Shown: positions 9,836 to 20,134, counted from the stretch's first letter. The stretch: DNA of 64,000 bases from Hortaea werneckii (GCA_037044905.1 JBAOKB010000011.1:1-64000), one strand, 5' to 3'. Translations and numbers: made by a program. Notes: generated from the letters alone by a model not told the origin.

Positions 9836-11824
9836 CTATTGCTTTCTGTCTTGGCCATGTTGATGCATATTCTCTCTCATCTCCTGCTTAATCCGTGTAA
9901 TAGTCCCCACACCTCCGTACATCATGGCCGTGTACACCTGACAGACGCTGGCGCCCGCATTGAGGATTTGGAGACATTGCTCGCCGTTTGTGATGCCGCC
10001 TGTGGCGAAGATGACCTTCGGCTCTAAGTCCTTACTTTTTAAGCCCGACTTTGAAGGTGGTGTCGAAGTGGGAGAAGAAGTTGACGAAGGGGCTTGTGTT
10101 GATGTGCTTGTCGTAGGTGAAGCTGGGTTATTTGGCGGCGGTGCAATGGCACTGGCGGGACCAGAGACAGAGGCAGGCTCAAGTACCTGACCAGAGGATT
10201 GAAGCTCAGACGTATGATGGCGTTCTGGCACCTTGACAATGGGCTGTTGGCTCTCCTTGTCTGCTTCGTTGGTCAACGGCTTCAGGTGCTGTGCATCCCG
10301 CTGCACCGAAGCTTCGATTGGGTTAGCAGTCGAATCGCTGGTCTTCGTTTCCGCCTGGACGGACCCCGTGGCCGAAACTGGCTTTTTATCAGACGCCCCA
10401 GTCAAGGTTGACTTGATACCCTCATCCTCCACAGGTCCAAGGTCAAGCTTGCTCCGATACTTCTTCACAAGATTGAGAGTTCGCTCAAACATCTGTGGAC
10501 CAGAGTAGCCTCCAACTTCGCTGAGCAGTTTCTCCTCGTTTGCTGGCATGACGTAGCCCTTAGGAACAGGATCCGGGCGCTTCTTAGTGGTGTTGCCGAC
10601 AATGACACCATCTACACCACTGCTCCACACAGCCGAGCAAATCCCTTCTACCTGTGCGTCACTATCTTCATCCGGCGAGACTTTGACCATAACCGCGGGT
10701 TTAGTCTTGCGAGAGATGGACTTCGCTGAGTCGACGACGGAGGATAAGATAGCTGTCAAGGGAGCCGTAGCTTGGAGATCGCGAAGTCCGGGTGTATTTG
10801 GAGAGGAGACGTTGACGACCAGGACATCCGCATATTTCGCCAGGTGGTCCACACAAGTGACATAGTCCTTCGCTACGGCTGCGATGTCTGAGTCTGGGGT
10901 GACCTTGTTCTTGGCGACTTGTACAGCAAGGACCTTTCCATCCCGTAAGCTACCAGGTGGCACACCGGCTTCGCCGTCTAGTACCAATCTCTCAGCTTCA
11001 GCGTCTAAGCCCAGACCGTGATCGTAAGCGTATTGCCGTACCCGCTCCCGTAATATCATGGCCACATGCTCTGCGCCTTCGCTGTTGAGCCCATATCTGT
11101 TAATGAGCGCGTTTTGAGAAGGTATCCTGAAAACTCTGGGTTTCGGGTTGCCCTCCTGCGGCTTAGGCGTCACTCCACCCACTTCCACCACTGCAGCACC
11201 AAGCTCGAATAGAGGGTCTGGAATGTCGGCATTCTTGTCTATACCTGCGCTCGTGCCCACGGGGTTGTTGAGCATGTGACCAAACACTTCTACCTTCAAA
11301 TCTCCCATCGTCTGGTCGGCAGTATCACGTTCTCTCGGATGCAGGCCGAAAGCATAGAGGCCTTTGACGTACTTGATGGCAGCATGGTGAGCTTCTTCGG
11401 CGTCGACGTGTAGGAGGCGCAAAGAAGGTACCACGAAGAATTGGTGAATGCTAGCGCGTGTGTCCGTAATGTACAAGAAGCCGAATCCGAGAAATAAGAC
11501 TGTAGCAGTGCCGTAAATCCAGTTACGGAGAGACGAGCCAGCAGCTGCAGCCTTCGGTGCCGGCGAGGGAGTGGCAGACGGCGCAGGTGCGGGCGCGGCA
11601 GATGGTGTGGGCGACGGCTTCGGCGAAGGGGCGGCTGTGCCTTCAGTCGACTGGTATCGACGTGCAGTCTGGAGTGGAAACGTTCGTGATGTCGGTCTTT
11701 GATGTTTACAGGAGAAGTCCCGCTGCCATTGGCGCTGAAGCGTACGCCATTGGGCTCTGTTGAGGCCCGTAGATGGCCTCCAGATGTGGATAGGCGCACT
11801 AAGGGCGCTCGCTGTGGCTCGCAT
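9836..11824 (-). CDS. Dihydroorotate dehydrogenase (quinone), mitochondrial, with internal linker
   Basis: 662 aa from the ATG at 11824; the frame is open further upstream to 12037, but MRATASALS starts a good mitochondrial presequence (RRYQST cleavage-like site). A Pro/Ala-rich linker and a transmembrane segment (NWIYGTATVLFLGFGFLYI, residues 101-119) precede the class 2 barrel. Motifs are TSAGIDKNAD (FMN lysine 197), EVGGVTPKPQEGNPKPR, VVNVSSPNTPGLR (class 2 catalytic Ser341), VMVKVSPD (Lys381), VGNTTKKRP, and the phosphate-binding FATGGITNGEQ and VYTAMMYGG. The enzyme oxidises dihydroorotate and passes electrons to ubiquinone in pyrimidine synthesis. Unusual: about 140 residues of Ser/Thr/Pro-rich low-complexity sequence (roughly 460-601) sit inside the barrel just before the FATGG strand. 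It shares a 242-bp divergent promoter with the epimerase gene. Confidence 0.95.
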   Translation of the reverse strand: MRATASALSAPIHIWRPSTGLNRAQWRTLQRQWQRDFSCKHQRPTSRTFPLQTARRYQSTEGTAAPSPKPSPTPSAAPAPAPSATPSPAPKAAAAGSSLRNWIYGTATVLFLGFGFLYITDTRASIHQFFVVPSLRLLHVDAEEAHHAAIKYVKGLYAFGLHPRERDTADQTMGDLKVEVFGHMLNNPVGTSAGIDKNADIPDPLFELGAAVVEVGGVTPKPQEGNPKPRVFRIPSQNALINRYGLNSEGAEHVAMILRERVRQYAYDHGLGLDAEAERLVLDGEAGVPPGSLRDGKVLAVQVAKNKVTPDSDIAAVAKDYVTCVDHLAKYADVLVVNVSSPNTPGLRDLQATAPLTAILSSVVDSAKSISRKTKPAVMVKVSPDEDSDAQVEGICSAVWSSGVDGVIVGNTTKKRPDPVPKGYVMPANEEKLLSEVGGYSGPQMFERTLNLVKKYRSKLDLGPVEDEGIKSTLTGASDKKPVSATGSVQAETKTSDSTANPIEASVQRDAQHLKPLTNEADKESQQPIVKVPERHHTSELQSSGQVLEPASVSGPASAIAPPPNNPASPTTSTSTQAPSSTSSPTSTPPSKSGLKSKDLEPKVIFATGGITNGEQCLQILNAGASVCQVYTAMMYGGVGTITRIKQEMRENMHQHGQDRKQ

Positions 11825-12066
11825 GGCGAAATGGGTTGTTGCAACAGATACAGGTCCGGCTGGGAGTTGATCTCGAAGCTCGACTTCACTTGCGCAGGTC
11901 CCATTGCGGATCTTGCCGCGCCTGCTTATCGGTGGGTATGATGTAAGGCTGACTACGCAACAAGAGTCCATTGAAAACACACAATATATAGTACGGACAC
12001 GTTTGACCATAACAATTCGAAGCACTTCTATCGGCATTCAAGAAGTACAAAATACCAAAAAGCAAT
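11825..12066. promoter_or_regulatory. Divergent promoter (DHODH / NAD(P)HX epimerase)
   Basis: 242 bp between two head-to-head start codons. No clear TATA box is seen. The upstream DHODH frame is open through it, so part of it could be coding if a more distal start is used. Confidence 0.5.
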
Positions 12067-12780
12067 ATGTCGGCACTCCGTACCTTGGGACCTAAGGCCG
12101 CCGCCGCTCTTGACGAGGAGTTAATGTCGAGCGGTGCATTCTCGATTGATCAATTAATGGAGCTGGCAGGTCTTGCTGTCTCTCAAGCCATGTACACTAT
12201 CTCTCCTCCATCCATGTCACCAAACATTCTCGTAGCTTGCGGACCTGGCAACAACGGCGGAGATGGTCTTGTGGCGGCTCGCCACCTCCATCATTTTGGC
12301 TACAAACCTACAATGTACTATCCGAAGCAGTCGAAGAACGAGCTCTACGGCCGTCTCAGGACACAGCTCGAGCACCTTAAGATTCCTTTCACCGACGACT
12401 TTCAGACCGCGATGGGAAAGAATGATTGGGTCATCGACGCCATCTTTGGCTTCTCCTTCGCTGGAGAAGTCAGAGAACCTTTCCCAGCTGTCATCAGAGC
12501 ACTAGCTGAGAGCAAGATTCCAGTACTTGCAGTAGACGCGCCAAGCTCGTGGAACATTGAGACTGGACCACCTCAAGATGGCCCTGGTAAAGGATATCAG
12601 CCTGCTGCGATGATCTCTCTTACCGCACCTAAGCCTCTTGTTAAGTGGTTCCAAGGACGACATTTTGTCGGTGGAAGATTCGTGAGTCAAGAAATTGCCG
12701 ACAAGTATGGCTTTGATGTTCCTCCTTACAAGGGCTGCGAGCAGATCGTCGAGGTTGGAAGTCATGGTGAAAAGTTGTAA
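12067..12780 (+). CDS. NAD(P)H-hydrate epimerase
   Basis: 237 aa, a single exon with the size and order expected of the YjeF_N/NAXE family. An N-terminal LMELAGLAVSQAM helix is followed by the signature GPGNNGGDGLVAARHL, the catalytic Asp region (VIDAIFGFSFAGEVREPF) and VDAPSSWNIETG. The enzyme interconverts R and S forms of hydrated NAD(P)H so that the ATP-dependent dehydratase can repair them. No targeting peptide is obvious at MSALRTLG, so the annotated form is probably cytosolic. The start is the first ATG downstream of the divergent promoter. Confidence 0.95.
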   Translation: MSALRTLGPKAAAALDEELMSSGAFSIDQLMELAGLAVSQAMYTISPPSMSPNILVACGPGNNGGDGLVAARHLHHFGYKPTMYYPKQSKNELYGRLRTQLEHLKIPFTDDFQTAMGKNDWVIDAIFGFSFAGEVREPFPAVIRALAESKIPVLAVDAPSSWNIETGPPQDGPGKGYQPAAMISLTAPKPLVKWFQGRHFVGGRFVSQEIADKYGFDVPPYKGCEQIVEVGSHGEKL

Positions 12781-13865
12781 GCGCAAGCCCGGGAAGAAAG
12801 AGTGCTCCAGCTTCAGAGCCAGCTGGCCAGGTCGCGCTGCATCATTGAGCATGACCATCGAGCAAAGCGTCTAGAAGCTTTATAAATATCTCCTGGGACA
12901 GAAGCAAAGAATTATTCTGTAATGAAATGAGGACGGATAAGAACGGCTCTGGCAGCGCGAAAATCAGCTTTGAAGCCGCAACGTTGGTCAGATATTCTTT
13001 GGAGAACGCGTGAGGCGAATGGCAAAGTAGAACCCTTCGCAGGATACATCGCTCGAAAAACAGAAACTACGCAAGTTATGATAGCGATTCTTATAGTTGC
13101 TTTCTTCAAACCACTTGATCTAGCAGAACGGACCGCTGTACAACAGCTGTAAATGCTTTCGCAAGCTCGGGGACTTTGCTTTCCGCGAGATTAATGTCAA
13201 AGTGACTCTTCATAAGACATCCAGAAGGACTTCGGTTGGCCCAGGCGGGTGCCTGTCCTGAAAGTCATAAGCGAGCAGCAAGCGGAACATCTGTCGCCCC
13301 ACTTCAAGCGAGCTACGCTTTTGTGTAAGCAGCTCCTGAAGACTGCCTTTTTAGAATAACATCGTCTTGCTGGATGCAGTAACTCGAAGACTCCTCTGTC
13401 GAATTGTCAGGTCACACTGAAGGACGAATACCGAAGTATGCGTCGCGTTCGCAACTGCCGAATGCGGCACAGACTTGTGCATGCAGTTCATGCATGCTGT
13501 TGCCGCCCTCTGTGGCACAGCAGCGCTTATACCATGTTGGTCCCCACTCTCGACAATCAATGCTCTACATTTCACCCAAAATCAATAGTGTGAACAGCCA
13601 AGCGAGCGGCAAACTGGAGGCTCACAAACATTTTTAGGAAATGGGCGATTGTATGCACAGATTCCAAGGTCGCTTTTGCGGCAAAGCAGCGCTTCCGGAG
13701 TCCTCACAGTCGTCCGGTACAGAGGTGATAAAGGACTTCTACTGGTAGCCATGGTGAAGTCTCCGGCTCCTATACGCCTCTCACGGCAAGGGAGATCCTT
13801 GATTATCCAGTACCTCTGCTTCTCTCCTTACGTACCGTCAATTATCGTCTGCAGGATCAGACACA
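12781..13865. other. Intergenic
   Basis: About 1.1 kb between two plus-strand genes. Open frames of 60-120 codons on both strands lack any recognisable feature. No RNA gene or repeat is seen. Confidence 0.5.
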
Positions 13866-14450
13866 ATGCGTTTCTTCCGTATCTTCTTTACACTTACCGG
13901 CTTACTTGCATCGACCAATGCCATCAGGCCACGATTGTACGATGGCTTGCAGCAAGTCATTGGGAAGGAAACAATTACCGTAACCGAAACAATCACCAGC
14001 ACACGTTACCAGACAGTGACGGAAAGCGCGACAAGCGTTACTGCTGGCCCGCCATTGCAGCATTTCCGGGCAACGATCACGCTGACCCATACTCATACGA
14101 CAACCGCTTCACCTACCGCCGAGAAAGTAGTTCAGACTTGGTACGGGGGCCAGAAGAAGTACGGCTGTGACAAGACGGCTTGCGCGAGCTGTAGATGGTA
14201 TTATAATTGTGAAGGCGGCGAGCCGGCATAGTACGTGATTCCGAAGAACGATATTAGGCTTGCCGATGACTGATAGCGCTTTAGTTTCCAATGTGACACC
14301 GCGCCGTACTGCGATTGTGGAGAATTTGCACCAGCGAGTACGCAATCTGTCAGCAGCAGGAGAACGTGCAGTCTGGGACCAGGGAGAACTATACCGTGCG
14401 ACGAGGTAGATGAAGATGCTTTTGTTTTTGGCGACGAGGAAGAAGATTGA
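13866..14450 (+). CDS. Small secreted cysteine-rich protein, two exons
   Basis: Exons 13866-14230 and 14285-14450 give 176 aa. The 54-nt intron (14231-14284) has GTACGT, a GACTGAT branch site and TTTAG, and joins in phase; without it the frame stops at once after GGEPA. The N-terminus MRFFRIFFTLTGLLASTNA is a classical signal peptide. A Thr-rich, probably O-glycosylated stretch (ITVTETITSTRYQTVTES) follows, then a domain with nine cysteines (CDKTACASC, NC, QCDTAPYCDC, TC, PC) and an acidic tail. There is no known domain. Features fit a secreted cell-surface or effector-like protein. The Thr-rich segment is common in fungal wall-associated proteins, but no GPI-anchor signal is seen. Confidence 0.75.
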
Positions 14451-14732
14451 TTCAGAGTTCTAATCATAGGACTGGCTTGCATTGCTGCCATGGTAAGGCA
14501 TAGTGAAGCCAATACTTTCCGTCCGGCCTTGGAGCAGTTTGCTGAGTCTGGGTTTTTTTGTACATATTGATTGCTGTAATATATCGTCATAACGGAATCC
14601 TCAAGAGCGGGATGCTCTCGCTCGCTCTAAACACAACGGATCTGTCGCGTATTTACAATCCTTGATGTTCTCCATTTACACGGGAAGTGAGTGCTTGAAT
14701 CGAGGATGTTCTCGTTAGTATTTCGTTTCCTT

Positions 14733-16193
14733 TTATCCATCTTTCTCAAGATATTCATCATCCTGCGAAGTCCAGGCTCCAATCTCATCACCAACTTTAA
14801 CGATACCCAATTGAAAAGTGGGGATCAGTTGTATACCCACACATGGCTCTGCCTGCTTTTCCATCTTTCTTAATCCTTTGAGAGTCTCATAAGGCTCGTG
14901 TTTGTCCTTTACACCCGTATCTTGATCAACATTCTGAAGCGAAGAGCATGTAGAGCAACATGCCACATGATACTCAGCTTCTTCTTCAAAAAGCTCGTTT
15001 GCTGATCCTCCAATACGTCGACCAATCGCAATTCGGTTCCATTCATCTTCCTCGAAAGCCTTGGTACCAGTGGCGTATATGTTGGCACGAAAGCGGCGGG
15101 CGTCAAGCTTGCCCTTTGCTTTTGATTCGGCCGGAAGCTGGTTTTCAATTGCCCGTATGCTTGCCAATCCCGTCATACCAATAGGGAAAGAGTCGGCAAA
15201 AGCGATCTTGAAGTTGTCGTGTTGAGCATCCGGCGGAATACAGCTCTCCACAGATCGAAGTCTGTGCTCATCCATCCGGAAGAGCGCGAGAGGATTGCTG
15301 ACGCCAAGAAAGTATTTCAGCTTCTGAAGGTCCCCTGCATCTATTTCATTCGACACGTTCAACGCCAGCGCTGCGTCTCCACGTATAGAAAGCTCATCCC
15401 GTTCGTAACGCTTCGACTCTCTACGCTGCGGTGTTGGCATCAGAGGTAAATGCAAAGTGACAATTTCTGTTCGTAATCCAAATGGGTTGAAGTCGGGCTC
15501 GAAAGGGAAGCGGATGATCAAGCAGCCTCCATTTGCCACCCAGCTAGACACCTCAGGTGCGCCCGAGTCTTTCCTCCCACGCTCAAGCTCAAGAGTATCG
15601 CCTCGAGGACGACTGCGAGATCTCGATTGTGCTGAAGGCGGTTGAAGCCGCGATCGACCTCTAACAACATGTGCTGGGATGTCAGGCTTGTTTCGTGGGT
15701 CTGGTAGCCAGAGTTCGGTCTCCAGCAAAGCGAGCCTTGGGATCTTGCGCTGCGTTATAGTTTGCCATTGGTGGTCCCACTCATGCGATACTTCGCTGAC
15801 AGCTCCGTCCTTTTGCTCTGCGTTTTTGGCTTGTGAGGCAAGCTGCGCAAAGGTGAACATTCGATCATACTTCAGCCCTGACCTCTGAACTTCGGAAGCG
15901 ACAAGCTCGACACCTTTAGCTGATTTGACGGGATAAGTAAAGAGTGCTTTCACTTTCGGCTTGCCTCCAGAGGCGGCGTCCTGATCATGGTACTGGTCTT
16001 CCAGATTGCTCTGTTTCTTAAGGCCAAGTCGTAGGCATCCGGGCACCCGATTGGACTGCACTGGTTTGAGTGAGAAGCTGTCGAAGTAGGATCCAAACAA
16101 GATTGGGAGGACAATGAGAACAAGGCTCAATGTCACACCCGGATTGGTGAGGTATTCAAGATAATGCTCACACAGAGCCAAGAGAGTCGCCAT
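14733..16193 (-). CDS. MOSC-domain membrane protein (mARC-like)
   Basis: 486 aa from the ATG at 16193 (MATLLALCEHYLEYL); 21 further residues upstream to 16256 are open but less plausible. A transmembrane segment (about residues 18-36, VTLSLVLIVLPILFGSYF) anchors the N-terminus. A MOSC N-terminal beta-barrel follows (VKALFTYPVKSAKGVEL, GLKYDRMF), then the MOSC domain with the candidate molybdenum-cofactor cysteine in TCSSLQNVDQDTG (Cys416). A basic Ser/Arg-rich insertion (SRSRSRPRGD) separates the parts. The family includes mitochondrial amidoxime-reducing component; related fungal proteins are of unknown substrate. It is divergent from the RecA-like gene. Confidence 0.85.
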   Translation of the reverse strand: MATLLALCEHYLEYLTNPGVTLSLVLIVLPILFGSYFDSFSLKPVQSNRVPGCLRLGLKKQSNLEDQYHDQDAASGGKPKVKALFTYPVKSAKGVELVASEVQRSGLKYDRMFTFAQLASQAKNAEQKDGAVSEVSHEWDHQWQTITQRKIPRLALLETELWLPDPRNKPDIPAHVVRGRSRLQPPSAQSRSRSRPRGDTLELERGRKDSGAPEVSSWVANGGCLIIRFPFEPDFNPFGLRTEIVTLHLPLMPTPQRRESKRYERDELSIRGDAALALNVSNEIDAGDLQKLKYFLGVSNPLALFRMDEHRLRSVESCIPPDAQHDNFKIAFADSFPIGMTGLASIRAIENQLPAESKAKGKLDARRFRANIYATGTKAFEEDEWNRIAIGRRIGGSANELFEEEAEYHVACCSTCSSLQNVDQDTGVKDKHEPYETLKGLRKMEKQAEPCVGIQLIPTFQLGIVKVGDEIGAWTSQDDEYLEKDG

Positions 16194-16691
16194 TGCGAAG
16201 TCGTTGTGATTCCAGTTGATCACGACCCATCGACATACACAATAGATAGCCCGCACTTCCTAAGTGCTGCTTCGCGAAGAAGGATGGCCAAATCAAGAGT
16301 GCGCAAGAAGACAGTCGCCAAAAGAATACGCGAGAAAAGGACTTGGTGTTACTTGGCCTGGACTTGCGTCTGCCATCGCAACATCATGTGTCAACAGCCA
16401 AATGCTACCCAGATATGTCAAGATTGTCTCTGTAGCATGTCGCAAGGAAGATAAGGTATCTGCTATAATCTGCCCACGAGATTGAAGGAGAGGTCAAGGG
16501 CTTGGCTTTCCCAGAAGTTCGCACGTGGAGGCTCGGCTCGGATCACGGATTGCGCGCGTCCGACGCGACTTCACGCGTTCTCTCGATCCGTCACAGTCGA
16601 CATCAACGGCGACATCAACTATTTCTCCAAGTCACTCGCTCCCGGTCGCTTGGTACAATTGGTACATCTGGCGAAGCAGTCGAGATGTGAA
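16194..16691. promoter_or_regulatory. Divergent intergenic region (MOSC / RecA-like)
   Basis: 498 bp separating head-to-head genes. It includes the open upstream extension of the MOSC frame. No clear motif is identified. Confidence 0.4.
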
Positions 16692-18006
16692 ATGGCTGGC
16701 CCAGTCCAGGTCGTCGATCTGGCCTCTTCGCCTGGCTCCACGCAAACTCGACTGCCGGCCTCATCTCGTAGGTGAACGAAGTGTCATGCGCATGTCAGGA
16801 ATTCCTTATTTCCACGGTATTATGCTTACCAGAATACAGATCGTCTACCCACTGTGTCCGCATCTGCTGCGCTCCAAGAGCTCGAAACCTTCGACTCCAA
16901 CAAGGATGTTGACGATTCCGGAAGCTCAGACTCTAAATTACCCAAAGGCGCATTGCAATTGCCTGGAGGCTTTGAAACGAACAGAGTCACAGAGATCTGG
17001 GGTCCAAGTGGTGCGGGGAAGACTGCATTGCTGTAGGTGCGAAATCAATAAAAATCCAATGATCTGATCTGACCTCTACCAGACTTCAGACTGCCGCCGA
17101 AAGGCTTAAAAGTGGGAAGAGTGTAACTTGGATTGGTTTGTTTCCTGAACCATGATTCCAAATACTTTGAGGTGCATCTTTGCTAATGCCTGAGCAGATG
17201 CCGATACACCGCTTGTTGGTAAACGACTCAGCACGCTACTGAAAAGTGGCGATACAGATGACACGCAGAGCTCTGAGGATGCCTCGCTCCTCACTGACCG
17301 TTTGAAACGCTTTCACTATCACACGGCACCAACATTGTCACATCTTCTGGCCATCGTACTTCATCCACGCCCAGATTTCCCCCGGGAAGGTACCTCTCTC
17401 CTAGTCATTGATGGACTCAATACACTGATAGACCTTGACTACCCCCGGTTTCCTTTTGCCGGTACTGCAAAGACAGAGCAGCAGAAATGGCAAGCCGGTC
17501 GACGATATGCTGTACTTGGCTCGCTGGTCTCAGGTCTCAACAAGATGGCTGTTCTGAACAATCTGGCTGTCGCTGTATCGACTGGATGTGCGTCGCGCAC
17601 ACGAAGTGACAGCGGTCTCGGCTCCGCCCTCGTCCCAGGCGTTGGAGGCGGCGAGTGGGATTCTGGAGTCTGGACAAGACTTGCCGTATTTCGAGATTTT
17701 GGCGGGCGTTTTGTGGGCGTCCAGAAATGCCAAGGCCGTAGCTTGATCCCGAGAGACGAGACTGGCGAGACTGGGAATGTGATCTGCTTTGAGATCCTGG
17801 AAAGTGGCAAAATTCGCGCGAAAGAGGTGGAGGCGAGTGCACAGTCCACGGGTGTCAATGTCTTGCGGAGCCCGGCCAAGGCACGGAAAAGAACGTTTGA
17901 GGAGGTCGCGGACTCTGAGGGCGAAGACGTTGATGAGTATGGATGGGCGGACGGTGACGAAGACGCTCTGCCAGGGAGTGGAGATGAGACGGAGGCTCCA
18001 GCATGA
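16692..18006 (+). CDS. RecA/Rad51-paralogue-like P-loop ATPase, four exons
   Basis: Exons 16692-16767, 16840-17032, 17083-17135 and 17198-18006 join without phase conflict to 376 aa. The introns are 72, 50 and 62 nt (GTAGGT/ACAG, GTAGGT/CCAG, GTTTGT/GCAG). The Walker A motif GPSGAGKT lies at residues 80-87, just upstream of an exon junction that falls inside the following ALLLQTAAE helix. TWIDAD and the Walker B-like LLVIDGLN (175-180) follow, then a conserved-looking RRYAVLGSLVSGLNKMA helix and a core strand region. The C-terminus is acidic (DSEGEDVDEYG, DGDEDALPGSGDETE). This layout resembles fungal Rad51 paralogues (Rad55/Rad57-type mediators of homologous recombination) rather than Rad51 itself; which paralogue cannot be said. 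Confidence 0.75.
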
Positions 18007-18333
18007 AGCACACGGTATGACGGGCAGTCAGCTGCCAAATCGACCCATGTGTGACTCAACATCTCTGCACACGAGGAAGGTACGCAAGCTTCAGGCTGCG
18101 AGATCGCGGCTGTGCCTGCCTTCGTGGTCGCGCTTGCCACTTCGGATGAGAACAACAAATACTTGCTTTGGGAAGCATCGGCTGGCAGCGGAGTGAATGC
18201 TCGCATGGGACTTGAAAGTCTCCCTTCTCAAGCGAAAGATCTTTCCTTGCAACATCATTTCCGGGCTGTATCACAAAGCAACCCGATCCCTATTCTTCCA
18301 AGCATGCATAACTGCAAGCCACGCAAGAAGACC
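18007..18333. other. Intergenic
   Basis: Short region between two plus-strand genes. The downstream frame is open from 18112, so an N-terminal extension of the next gene (ATGs at 18112, 18304) cannot be excluded. Confidence 0.4.
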
Positions 18334-18903
18334 ATGCCAAGGACCAAAAGCAACCGAAGCCCCTTCCTAGAACTCCCGCCGGAAATAAGAATCGCCATCT
18401 ACGAGCTAATCCGGGACGAGACCTTCTCCGAGGGAACCATCAGCATCAACTCGGCCAAATTCCCCGAAGACCTCCCGCCGTCCATCACGCGAGTCAACCG
18501 GCAGACCCGTCAGGAAACTCTCAAACTCATGTGCGAACCGGTGAAGATCGAGTTCGACGCGGAGGAGAGTCTGGAGACGTGCGGGGAATGGGTCCAAACC
18601 ATCAGCGACGGAGCGCTGCAGTGCCTCTCCACCTTCATCTTCCCTTCCCTGCCCTGGGAGCTAGAATGTGAAGAGTTTATTTTCAGTATCTGCGATATGA
18701 GTTTTACGATTGATCTGAAGGAGTGGGAGCCGGTGACGGCGGTTTTCAGTGGGTGTTCGTGTACGGCGTGTGAGTGGGTGCGGGAGAAGCGGGATGTGTT
18801 GGAGAGGATGTGTAGGGAGTTGAAAGGGGCTGGAGGGGACGGCGAGGTGGGAACGAAGAGGTGTTTTTTGCTTGAGGCGCTGGAAGTTATTTATTATGAG
18901 TGA
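18334..18903 (+). CDS. 2EXR/F-box-like fungal protein
   Basis: 189 aa from the ATG at 18334, chosen for its context (gaccATGcc) and because the conserved domain follows at once. FLELPPEIRIAIYELI is the hallmark start of the 2EXR/F-box-like domain abundant in filamentous ascomycetes. ITRVNRQTRQETLKLM follows as usual, and the C-terminal part contains several cysteines (GCSCTAC). Role unknown; members are often orphan and variable between strains. Earlier in-frame ATGs would add 10-74 residues with no domain. Confidence 0.75.
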   Translation: MPRTKSNRSPFLELPPEIRIAIYELIRDETFSEGTISINSAKFPEDLPPSITRVNRQTRQETLKLMCEPVKIEFDAEESLETCGEWVQTISDGALQCLSTFIFPSLPWELECEEFIFSICDMSFTIDLKEWEPVTAVFSGCSCTACEWVREKRDVLERMCRELKGAGGDGEVGTKRCFLLEALEVIYYE

Positions 18904-19630
18904 GTCAGCGGCGAGGTCGAGGCTATTGGGGAGTCGAGGCTATCGGGGAGGCAGATTATGAAATGGGATTGAGCGTTGGAGGAAGTCTTCTGAGAGATGT
19001 TTGAACAGTGGCAAAAGTTGTGTCACCTTGCGAACTCGGCCGTCTGATTCTTGGATAGACGATGCTCGAAATTCCTGACGGCTAGTGGTTTGGTTTGCAT
19101 GGCCAATTTCCAACCATCACTGGGGTCGCATCGAGGCTCAAGAGACAACACTGTAGGCATGAAGGCGTGCGGCATCGACTACATGCTTTCGTCGGTTTTA
19201 CTTTTGTGGTAGAACAGTGTCTCCCGAGTTTGACAACTAGCTTGTAGCTCTCCACACTTTCATCAGGACTGGACACTTCGGACTGAGGTTGGTCCCCGCT
19301 AAGGAAGAGGCGTGGTTTCACTAAAGCGGGGGGAAAAAAAGTCTTAATGTGACAGGAACATGTTTTCATTAGCATGTTCCCGAAGATGAAGAAATTACAG
19401 GGGTATATCTTAAGCATTGATTCCCACATTCCGAGTAAGGACCATCAAGTCCGAGTCAACGTGTCCGCCCTTCAGAGACACACGGTCTTTTTCCTTGGCC
19501 GTTCCTTTAGCTGATGAGGCCTTGAACATCTCTCCGACCAGCCTTGCCACCATCAAGTCCGGCTTAAACCTCGCCAGCCCTCATGCCATCCACATCCCCC
19601 CCATTACCCCCAATCCCATCTCACCCACAT
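18904..19630. other. Intergenic (convergent genes)
   Basis: 3' flanks of the F-box-like gene (+) and the secreted protein gene (-). An open frame at 19082-19429 (-) has no signal peptide or domain and is not annotated. The segment after 19560 is C-rich. Confidence 0.4.
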
Positions 19631-20134
19631 TCAAACCGGACAATCAAGATTACTTGCCATCTCATTCACAAACTGCCCCACAGGCGCAGGCACAAACATC
19701 CCTTCCTCAAGAAAAACATCATACAACAAACACGCCGTCGTCAGTTCCCCTCCCTCGGTGCCATAATACCCTTTAGGCGTGGGGACATTATATCCCAGCA
19801 AGACGGATTTACAGGTTCCCCGCTCGCCGAACCCGTAGCATTGCTGTTGGCAGTGCAGGGCTTGCTCGGCGGGCGTGTAGAAAGGTTGGGAGAAGTAGGA
19901 GGAGTAGAGTTCGTGGATGTTGGTGAAGTTGGCGGGGAGTTTCCAGCCTGATGTCAGGGTTGTTGTGTTGGTGCCGGTCGATGATGTGGTGTTGGTGGTG
20001 GGGAGTTGGTTGGTTATGGTGCAGTTTTTTGGGATGGGTGAGAAGGTTGGGCCGCCTGCGCGGGGTGCGATGGGGGTTGCGGTGGTTGATAGGGGTGTGA
20101 TGAGGCCGAGGAGGAGGAGATGGATGGGTACCAT
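19631..20134 (-). CDS. Small secreted protein with six cysteines
   Basis: 167 aa, a single exon. Signal peptide MVPIHLLLLGLITPLSTTA, then an Asn/Thr-rich segment with several N-glycosylation sequons (NTT, NTTT, NFTN, NCT). The C-terminal part has six cysteines (NC, HCQQQC, TCKS, ACLL, DC) around a YNVPTPKGYYGTEGG motif and a C-x3-C-YGFGERG segment. The arrangement suggests a disulphide-stabilised extracellular domain of the kind found in apple/PAN-like fungal secreted proteins, but no family is assigned with confidence. Possible wall or effector protein. Confidence 0.8.
   Translation of the reverse strand: MVPIHLLLLGLITPLSTTATPIAPRAGGPTFSPIPKNCTITNQLPTTNTTSSTGTNTTTLTSGWKLPANFTNIHELYSSYFSQPFYTPAEQALHCQQQCYGFGERGTCKSVLLGYNVPTPKGYYGTEGGELTTACLLYDVFLEEGMFVPAPVGQFVNEMASNLDCPV

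Noticed and set aside
16482..16691. Upstream extension of the RecA-like gene from 16482
   Set aside because: The frame is open, but the Arg/Ser-rich sequence has no conserved look and lies in the divergent promoter; the ATG at 16692 gives a normal start.
19082..19429. 115-codon frame on the minus strand
   Set aside because: No signal peptide or domain; overlaps the 3' flanks of two better supported genes.
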